In this document: one piece after another, positions 1 to 4,734 of the stretch
How the letters are laid out: every line of letters begins with the position of its first letter
How positions within the stretch are numbered: the stretch's first letter is position 1
NCBI GenBank assembly: GCA_903890595.1
Contig: CAITBU010000043.1
Coordinates: forward strand, 1-6,343
Origin: an uncultured Holophagaceae bacterium
Lineage (GTDB): Bacteria; Acidobacteriota; Holophagae; Holophagales; Holophagaceae
Length of the DNA stretch: 6,343 bases
Direction of reading: 5' to 3'
Notes under the pieces: generated by a model
Told to the model about the DNA's origin: nothing
Seen by the model: the letters and a program-made list of their open reading frames with translations, nothing else
Database searches by the model: none
Translations under genes and position numbers: made by a program

Positions 1-342
1 ACCCTTGCCCTGGCCATCAGTGCCCTGACGGTCCTGGGTCTGGGGGCTCTGGTGGTGTGGGCCATTGGCCCTGCGAAGGCCGCCGGACCGGCCGATCTGG
101 CCCGGATGGCCGTGGGCCGCACTGCTGTCCTGACCACCCTGACCATCGCCCTGGCCTGGTCAGCGCGGCGGGTCTCGGGCCTGGATCTGAGAGCGCTCGT
201 GTATCCCCTGCTCGCATTGGCTACCCTGAAGTTCCTTTTCGAAGACCTGACGGTGGGGCACCCCCTCACTCTGTTCCTGGCCTTCATGTTCCTCGGCACC
301 ACATTCATCCTTGCTCCCCGTCTGCTGAAGGTGAATCCATGA
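1..342 (+). CDS. C-terminal part of a multi-spanning membrane protein, family unassigned
   Basis: The reading frame is open from the first base to a TGA at 340-342, giving 113 residues; the true start lies upstream of the window. About four hydrophobic segments are visible, at roughly residues 1-23, 36-54, 65-79 and 86-106. Short polar turns separate them, and the protein ends in a short basic tail (Arg-Leu-Leu-Lys). The last segments have the look of a large multi-helix bacterial membrane protein, perhaps of the DUF2339 kind, but I cannot assign a family from this fragment. A GTG at 52 could be proposed as a start, but the open frame before it is itself hydrophobic and continuous, so a truncated longer gene is much likelier. 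Its stop overlaps the start of the tetraheme cytochrome gene (ATGA), which indicates translational coupling. That makes it a candidate accessory or assembly partner of the redox complex, though this role is inferred only from position. Confidence 0.75.
   Translation, partial: TLALAISALTVLGLGALVVWAIGPAKAAGPADLARMAVGRTAVLTTLTIALAWSARRVSGLDLRALVYPLLALATLKFLFEDLTVGHPLTLFLAFMFLGTTFILAPRLLKVNP
327..333 (+). promoter_or_regulatory. Ribosome binding site for the tetraheme cytochrome gene
   Basis: GAAGGTG lies 5 nt before the ATG at 339, inside the coding region of the preceding membrane protein. It fixes the cytochrome start at the ATGA overlap rather than at any upstream codon in that frame. Confidence 0.6.
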
Positions 343-914
343 CCCAAACCCCGCGCCCAAGCATCCTTCCAGGCCTGTTCGCCTGCTTCCTGGCCTTCGC
401 GGCCACTGCGGCGACAGCCGAGGAGCACAAGAAGCCCCACGCCGCCGCGGCGGTGGAGGCCCCCAAGGACCAGGTGCAGGTGCCCAAGCCGCCCTTCACC
501 GAGGGCATCTTCCCCTGCAGCCAGTGCCATGACCCCAGCGCCATGGCACCCAACCAGAAGCGGCGGGTCCTCAAGGACATGCACACCGAGATCACCCTGC
601 ACCACGGCCCCGACACCCGCTGGTGCCTGGACTGCCACGATGCCTTCAACCGGGACAACCTGCACCTGGCCAACGGGAAGCTGGTGTCCTTCAACACGTC
701 TTATCAGCTGTGCGGCCAGTGCCACGGCGACAAGTTGCGCGACTGGCGGGTGGGGGTCCACGGCAAGCGCACGGGCATGTGGAACGGGGCCAAGCAGTAC
801 CTGCTCTGCGTCCACTGCCACAACCCGCATTCCCCCCACTTCAAGCCGCTGAAACCCATGCCCCCGCCGGCCCGGCCGGAGGCCATCCAGCTGAAGAACG
901 GAGGTGCCCGATGA
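339..914 (+). CDS. Periplasmic tetraheme c-type cytochrome, subunit of an NrfD-type quinone oxidoreductase (Cbc4/Qrc-like)
   Basis: This 191-residue protein begins with a Sec signal peptide: a short n-region with one Arg, a hydrophobic core at about residues 9-25, and likely cleavage after Ala-Thr-Ala at 27. A Lys/Ala/Pro-rich linker follows (28-52). Four CxxCH heme c sites are seen at residues 60-64 (CSQCH), 96-100 (CLDCH), 125-129 (CGQCH) and 157-161 (CVHCH). Other histidines (82, 88, 89, 109, 141, 164, 167) could supply distal ligands for bis-His hemes. The C-terminus is Pro-rich with no membrane anchor, so it is probably a soluble or complex-bound periplasmic subunit. By family knowledge, such cytochromes carry electrons between a membrane Fe-S/NrfD module and periplasmic carriers. 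The next two genes are exactly such a module, and the next start overlaps this stop. It resembles the tetraheme subunit of Geobacter Cbc4 in plan. It is not NrfB or DsrJ by heme count, and sequence identity to any of these is untested. Confidence 0.9.
   Translation: MTQTPRPSILPGLFACFLAFAATAATAEEHKKPHAAAAVEAPKDQVQVPKPPFTEGIFPCSQCHDPSAMAPNQKRRVLKDMHTEITLHHGPDTRWCLDCHDAFNRDNLHLANGKLVSFNTSYQLCGQCHGDKLRDWRVGVHGKRTGMWNGAKQYLLCVHCHNPHSPHFKPLKPMPPPARPEAIQLKNGGAR
900..906 (+). promoter_or_regulatory. Strong Shine-Dalgarno site for the Fe-S subunit gene
   Basis: GGAGGTG ends 4 nt before the ATG at 911, within the last codons of the cytochrome gene. It decides the start of the Fe-S gene. The same frame is open far upstream, to 623, but there it overlaps the cytochrome and is not real coding sequence. 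Confidence 0.75.
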
Positions 915-1843
915 CGGCCCAGGAACCTTGCCAGCCATCCTCCGGGGGCCAGTGCCCTTCCACCGAAGAGGGCAGCCGCCGGGAGTTCCTCGGCGTGGCC
1001 GTGGCCGCCGTGGCCGCCGCCCTCACGGGCTGCGAGAAGCTCAGCGCCGAAGAATTCCTCCAGGACAAGTTCACCGAGCTCTCCAAGAGCGAGGTGCAGA
1101 CGGTCATCGCCCGCCTGGAGAAGGAGTACAAGGAGAAGTACGGCAAGGAGGTCAAGGTCGGCAACGCCCCGCCCGTCCCCGGCGTCATCTTCGGCTACGC
1201 CCTGGACCTGAGCCGCTGCATCGGCTGCCGCCGCTGCGTCCACGCCTGCGTCAAGGAGAACAACCAGTCCAGGGAGCCCGAGATCCAGTGGATCAAGGTG
1301 CTCGAACTGGAGAAGGAGGAGGGCGTCAACCTCCAGCACGCCGAGCACTACTACAACCCTGACGAAGTGCCCCGCGAGGGCCACTTCTACATGCCGGTCC
1401 AGTGCCAGCAGTGCAAGAAGCCCCCCTGCGTGAAGGTGTGCCCCGTGGGCGCCACCTGGCGGGAGAAGGACGGCATCGTGGTGGTGGACTACAACTGGTG
1501 CATCGGCTGCCGCTACTGCATGGCCGCCTGCCCCTACGGCGCCCGCCACTTCAACTGGGGCGAGCCCCAGATCGCCTCCAAGGACGTCAACCCCGAGACC
1601 CACTACCTGGGCAACCGGCCCCGCCCCAAGGGCGTGGTGGAGAAGTGCACCTTCTGCATCCAGCGGACCCGCGAGGGCAAGTACCCCGCCTGCCTGGAGG
1701 TCTGCCCCACGGGCTCTCGCAAGTTCGGCAACCTGCTCGACAAGGAGAGCGAGATTCGCTACGTCCTCGAGAACAAGCGCGTGTTCAAGCTCAAAGAAGA
1801 ACTGAACACTCAACCCAACTTCTTCTACTTCTACGGGGTGTGA
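911..1843 (+). CDS. Tat-exported 16-Cys (4x[4Fe-4S]) ferredoxin-like electron-transfer subunit, probable lipoprotein
   Basis: This 310-residue protein belongs to the DmsB/PsrB/NrfC/HmcB-type Fe-S family. A twin-arginine motif (Ser-Arg-Arg-Glu-Phe-Leu-Gly, residues 22-28) precedes an Ala/Val-rich core that ends in Leu-Thr-Gly-Cys (38-41). This indicates Tat export of the folded protein and a possible lipid-modified Cys41. Residues 42-80 are charged and helical. Four cysteine groups follow: C103/106/109/113, C165/168/173/177, C197/200/203/207 and C246/249/261/265. The last has the 11-residue gap typical of this family. By family knowledge, clusters are built from swapped cysteines of paired groups and form a wire between quinone site and partner. 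The gene sits between the tetraheme cytochrome (ATGA overlap, 911-914) and the NrfD gene (4-nt gap), so the complex should face the periplasm. In Geobacter terms this would be the Fe-S subunit of a Cbc4-like complex; the exact subfamily is unproven. Confidence 0.92.
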   Translation: MTAQEPCQPSSGGQCPSTEEGSRREFLGVAVAAVAAALTGCEKLSAEEFLQDKFTELSKSEVQTVIARLEKEYKEKYGKEVKVGNAPPVPGVIFGYALDLSRCIGCRRCVHACVKENNQSREPEIQWIKVLELEKEEGVNLQHAEHYYNPDEVPREGHFYMPVQCQQCKKPPCVKVCPVGATWREKDGIVVVDYNWCIGCRYCMAACPYGARHFNWGEPQIASKDVNPETHYLGNRPRPKGVVEKCTFCIQRTREGKYPACLEVCPTGSRKFGNLLDKESEIRYVLENKRVFKLKEELNTQPNFFYFYGV

Positions 1844-1847
1844 GCCA

Positions 1848-3110
1848 ATGTCCACGCTGAGGAACTTCTCGCGGTTCATCACCGATACCATCCGGATCAT
1901 CACCACCGGTGGACCCATCTACTACGCCTGGGTCGCCCTGCTGCTGCTGCTCATCGGCGTGGGCGCCAACGCCTACATCGGCCAGCTGCACAACGGCCTG
2001 CTGGTCACGAACATGCGGGACCAGGTCTCGTGGGGCTTCTACATCGGCAACTTCACGTTCCTCGTGGGCGTGGCCGCTGCGGCCATCATGCTGGTCATCC
2101 CCGCCTACATCTATGACTGGGAACCCATCAAGGAGATCACCATCCTGGGCGAGATGCTGGCCATCAGCGCTCTGGTGATGTGCCTGGGCTTCGTCATGGT
2201 GGACATCGGCCGGCCCGACCGCTTCTGGCACATCATGCCTGTGCTGGGCCGCCTCAACTGGCCCCAGTCCATGCTGGCCTGGGACGTGCTGGTGCTGAAC
2301 GCATACCTGGTGCTCAACTACTTCGTGGTGACCTACCTGCTCTACTGCGCCTACACCGAGCGCCACTACGTGAAGAAGCTGGTGACCCCCCTGGTGCTGC
2401 TCTCCATCCCCATGGCCGTGAGCATCCACACCTGCACCGCCTACCTCTACAACGGCCTGGCCTCGCGCCCCTTCTGGAACTCGGCCATCCTGGCCCCGCG
2501 CTTCCTGGCCTCGGCCTTCTGCTCGGGCCCGGCGATCCTGCTCATCCTGCTCCAGATCCTGCGCAAGACTACGAAGCTCTCCATCAAGGACGAGGCCATC
2601 TTCAAGATTGCCGAGCTCATGGCCTACACCATGGGGTTCAACCTCTTCCTCACCGCCGCCGAGTCCTTCAAGGAGCTCTACTCCGGCACCGAGCACATGG
2701 TCTATTTCCAGTACCTGCTGTTCGGCGTCAAGGGCCACAACACCCTGGTGCCCTACGCCTGGGCCTCGATCATCTGCGGTGCGATCGCCTTCCTGCTCTT
2801 CCTGGTGCCCAAGACCCGCACCAACTGGGTGACCCTGAACATTGGCTGCGTGCTCATCTACGCCAGCGTCTACATCGAGAAGGGCATGGGCCTCATCATC
2901 CCCGGCCTGACCCCCGACGCCCTGGGTGAGATCTATGTCTACACGCCCTCCAAGACTGAGATCTTCGTGGCCATGGGCATCTTCGCCCTGGGCTTCCTGG
3001 TCTTCACCATCATGCTGAAGGCCGCTGTGCCCATGATGCTGGGCGAGTTCACCATCAATCGCAGCCCCAAGCTCGACGCCGCTGCCGCCAAGTCCCAGGA
3101 ACCCGCCTAG
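1848..3110 (+). CDS. NrfD/HmcC/DsrP-type integral membrane quinone-interacting subunit
   Basis: This 420-residue protein has about ten predicted transmembrane helices, near residues 25-45, 63-87, 100-120, 142-166, 178-200, 215-237, 255-272, 301-320, 328-345 and 372-392. A Lys/Ala/Gln-rich cytoplasmic-type tail follows. Family-like features include the Trp-Gly-Phe-Tyr-Ile-Gly segment opening helix 2 (62-67), Gly-Arg-Pro-Asp at 121-124, Ser-Ile-His-Thr at 192-195, and Ile-Glu-Lys-Gly at 343-346. Acidic residues in or near helices (Glu102, Asp119, Asp146, Glu272, Glu344) are candidates for quinol or proton handling. NrfD proteins bind menaquinone/menaquinol and carry no cofactor themselves; the partner Fe-S protein takes or gives the electrons. 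The ATG at 1848 is 4 nt after the Fe-S stop and is preceded by GGGGTG. The ten-helix plan favours the HmcC/DsrP/ActC/QrcD-like branch over eight-helix PsrC/NrfD. The stop lies inside a palindrome shared with the convergent gene. Confidence 0.92.
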   Translation: MSTLRNFSRFITDTIRIITTGGPIYYAWVALLLLLIGVGANAYIGQLHNGLLVTNMRDQVSWGFYIGNFTFLVGVAAAAIMLVIPAYIYDWEPIKEITILGEMLAISALVMCLGFVMVDIGRPDRFWHIMPVLGRLNWPQSMLAWDVLVLNAYLVLNYFVVTYLLYCAYTERHYVKKLVTPLVLLSIPMAVSIHTCTAYLYNGLASRPFWNSAILAPRFLASAFCSGPAILLILLQILRKTTKLSIKDEAIFKIAELMAYTMGFNLFLTAAESFKELYSGTEHMVYFQYLLFGVKGHNTLVPYAWASIICGAIAFLLFLVPKTRTNWVTLNIGCVLIYASVYIEKGMGLIIPGLTPDALGEIYVYTPSKTEIFVAMGIFALGFLVFTIMLKAAVPMMLGEFTINRSPKLDAAAAKSQEPA

Positions 3111-3118
3111 GCGGGTTC
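3099..3118. terminator. Perfect 20-bp palindrome over two convergent stop codons; candidate bidirectional terminator
   Basis: GAACCCGCCT is followed immediately by its own reverse complement. The RNA from either strand could form an 8-bp stem closed by a CUAG tetraloop. CUAG holds the TAG stop of the NrfD gene (3108-3110) and, on the other strand, the TAG of the HD-GYP gene (3109-3107). No run of T follows on either side, so it is not a textbook intrinsic terminator. It may act as a Rho-assisted pause or a 3'-end stabiliser. Confidence 0.5.
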
Positions 3119-4228
3119 GTCCGGGCCCACCGCCCCCAATCCGGGCGTCCTGAAGTCCGCCCTCGGGTCATCCGGGTTGGCGGTCAGGATGTTCCGGAAG
3201 TGGGGTAGATTGCCCAGGAAAAGGTCCACCAGGGCCGGGTCGAAGTGGCTGCCCGCCCCACGCTGGAGTTCCTCCACCACCCGCTCCTCGGGCCAGGAGG
3301 CCTTGTAGTGGCGGCGGTTGCTGATGGCATCGTAGACGTCCACCAGGGCCGTGATACGGGCTTCCAGGGGAATCTCCCGGCGGCGCAGGCCGAAGGGATA
3401 GCCGCTGCCATCCCACTTCTCGTGGTGGCCCAGGGCGATGCGGGCGCCCATCTGGATGAAGGGCACGCTGGACCCCTTCAGGATCGTGGCCCCCATGGTG
3501 GTATGCATCTTCATGGTCACCCACTCGGACTCGGTGAGGGTTCCGGGCTTCTGCAGGATGGCGTCGGGGACGCCGATCTTCCCGATGTCGTGCATGGGCG
3601 CAGCGGACTGGAGGGTGTCCACGGCCTCCTCTTCGAGCCCATGCAGCCGCGCCAGCTCCGCAGCATAGAGACCGATGCGCCGCACGTGCATGCCGGTCTC
3701 GTTGTCGCGCTGCTCGCTGGCGGCAATGAGGCGAAAGGCGATCTCCTCTCGGCTGGCCCGGATCTCCAGGGTCTGCTCCCGGACCTTGCGGGCCAGCTGG
3801 GACTCCCGGTCCCGGTGGCTGATCTCCAACATCCGCCGCCGCAGGGCTGCGTTCACCTGGACCAGGATCTCCCGGGGCTGGAAGGGCTTCAGGACATAGC
3901 CGAAGGCCCCCTCCTGGAGGCACTCCATGGCGGTCTGGGTGTCCTCCAGGCCACTGACCATGACCACCGAGGTCTCCGGGATGAGCGGCTGGATGCAGCG
4001 CACCAGGTCCAGGCCCGAGGCGCCAGGCATCTGGATGTCGCAGAGGATCAGGTCGATGCGCTCCTCGCGGAGGATCTGCAGGGCCGCCGGAACATCCCCT
4101 GCCTCCCGGCAGCGGTAGCCGGCCTTGGTCAGGATTTTGTTCAGGGATAGCCGGATGATGGCGAGATCATCCACGATCAGGATCCCGGTCTGGTCGGGAA
4201 CCACCTGGAACTCACCGGCCATCGCCAC
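3107..4228 (-). CDS. Two-component response regulator with HD-GYP cyclic-di-GMP phosphodiesterase output domain
   Basis: This 373-residue cytoplasmic protein has an N-terminal receiver domain (about 14-130). It shows the acidic pair Asp20-Asp21, phosphoacceptor Asp64 (Cys-Asp-Ile-Gln-Met-Pro), Ser92 and Lys114-Pro115. A charged helical linker, probably coiled coil, covers about 130-170. The HD-GYP domain (about 165-350) keeps His181, the His213-Asp214 pair with Ile-Gly-Lys-Ile-Gly, His242, His268-His269-Glu270 and Gly276-Tyr277-Pro278. The metal-binding and signature residues therefore look intact, and activity is expected. By family knowledge, phosphorylation would tune hydrolysis of c-di-GMP, which affects motility, biofilm or surface respiration. 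No histidine kinase is visible nearby, so it is orphan within this window. The GTG at 4228 is chosen because an AAGGGGAG site lies 6 nt upstream; the ATG at 4222 is the alternative, giving a product two residues shorter. It overlaps the NrfD gene tail to tail by 4 bases. Confidence 0.93.
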   Translation of the reverse strand: MAMAGEFQVVPDQTGILIVDDLAIIRLSLNKILTKAGYRCREAGDVPAALQILREERIDLILCDIQMPGASGLDLVRCIQPLIPETSVVMVSGLEDTQTAMECLQEGAFGYVLKPFQPREILVQVNAALRRRMLEISHRDRESQLARKVREQTLEIRASREEIAFRLIAASEQRDNETGMHVRRIGLYAAELARLHGLEEEAVDTLQSAAPMHDIGKIGVPDAILQKPGTLTESEWVTMKMHTTMGATILKGSSVPFIQMGARIALGHHEKWDGSGYPFGLRRREIPLEARITALVDVYDAISNRRHYKASWPEERVVEELQRGAGSHFDPALVDLFLGNLPHFRNILTANPDDPRADFRTPGLGAVGPDEPA

Positions 4229-4234
4229 CCCAGT

Positions 4235-4242
4235 CTCCCCTT
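4235..4242 (-). promoter_or_regulatory. Ribosome binding site supporting the GTG start of the HD-GYP gene
   Basis: Read on the minus strand, AAGGGGAG ends 6 nt before GTG (4228-4226) but 12 nt before ATG (4222-4220). The spacing favours GTG. Confidence 0.6.
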
Positions 4243-4258
4243 GTAACGGCTGCCCTGT

Positions 4259-4282
4259 CCCCGCACTTTAGCCTAGGCGGGG
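4259..4282 (-). repeat. Inverted repeat between the TPR-like gene and the HD-GYP gene
   Basis: CCCCGC (4259-4264) and GCGGGG (4277-4282) are complementary across a 12-nt loop that contains CCTAGG. This lies in the 59-nt gap (4229-4287), just downstream of the TPR-like stop. It could be a weak attenuator or 3' hairpin. No T-run follows on the minus strand, so termination is doubtful and transcription may read into the HD-GYP gene. I see no clear promoter boxes in this gap. Confidence 0.3.
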
Positions 4283-4287
4283 CCTTC

Positions 4288-4734
4288 CTAGCGGGCCCAC
4301 TCCAGGGAGTCCCGCTTGGCGGAGTAGTGGGCGCCCAGCTCCAGGGCAATGGCCCGCTCGCAGAGCTCCAGGGCCCCGTGGAAGTCCCCCAGCTCGCTGC
4401 GGGCCTGGATGCCCCGCTCGAAGCAGGTCAGTCCCTCCACCATCCGCCGGTACTCGTGGGGAAAGGCCGCTTCCAGCTCCGGCAGGTACCCCAGAACCGT
4501 TGTCACCGCCTCGGTGCAGGCCTCCCACTGGCCCAGGCGGGCCAGGGCGTCTGCTGACAGGTCCTGGGCCACGGCCTTCACGGCATTGGGTAGGCTGCCC
4601 TGCCCCTCCAGGGTGCGGCGCAGGTACTTCAAGGCAGGCTCGGGTCCGCTGAAGGCCGCCTCCCGGTGCCCCGCCAGCAGGTCCTCCAGCACATCCTTCA
4701 CGGACTTGCGGTTGGGCTCGATGCGCTTGGCCAT
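4288..4734 (-). CDS. Small helical TPR-like protein of unknown function, coupled to guaA
   Basis: This 148-residue protein has no signal peptide or membrane segment and is presumably cytoplasmic. The N-terminus is basic (Lys/Arg in residues 3-13) and the rest is predicted almost entirely helical. Residues 60-90 and 98-132 read like degenerate tetratricopeptide units. The pairs Leu-Gly-Gln-Trp-Glu-Ala (67-72) and Leu-Gly-Asp-Phe-His-Gly-Ala (115-121) occupy the usual TPR turn, and Ala-Ile-Ala-Leu-Glu follows the second. TPRs usually mediate protein contacts, but no partner can be named. The ATG (4734-4732) shares its first base with the guaA stop TAA (4736-4734), and no good Shine-Dalgarno site precedes it. 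Translation probably depends on ribosomes finishing guaA. Codon usage matches its neighbours, and compact overlap with a housekeeping gene supports a real gene. Family assignment is uncertain. Confidence 0.72.
   Translation of the reverse strand: MAKRIEPNRKSVKDVLEDLLAGHREAAFSGPEPALKYLRRTLEGQGSLPNAVKAVAQDLSADALARLGQWEACTEAVTTVLGYLPELEAAFPHEYRRMVEGLTCFERGIQARSELGDFHGALELCERAIALELGAHYSAKRDSLEWAR

Noticed and set aside
57..914. Longer version of the cytochrome gene starting at 57
   Set aside because: The extra N-terminus overlaps the membrane protein frame, is Pro/Gly/His-rich, and would bury the signal peptide. The ATG at 339 has a ribosome site and a proper leader.
704..1918. 404-codon open frame on the minus strand opposite the Fe-S gene
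   Set aside because: It is very rich in Ala, Val, Leu, Gly and His with no domain. It mirrors the GC-biased third positions of a clearly real gene with four Fe-S motifs.
1936..1953. CTG-rich run at the start of the NrfD gene as a microsatellite
   Set aside because: It simply encodes consecutive leucines of the first membrane helix with the favoured Leu codon.
1791..2738. 315-codon minus-strand frame opposite NrfD
   Set aside because: His/Gln/Asp/Gly-rich shadow of a membrane gene, with no recognisable motifs or ribosome site.
339..3110. Dissimilatory sulfite DsrJOP or nitrite Nrf operon
   Set aside because: DsrJ has three hemes, and DsrM/K are not seen. NrfA, the pentaheme nitrite reductase, is not seen. 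Only the general subunit plan is shared.
3245..4150. 301-codon plus-strand frame opposite the HD-GYP gene
   Set aside because: The opposite strand has all HD-GYP and receiver residues in place; this frame has no domain features.
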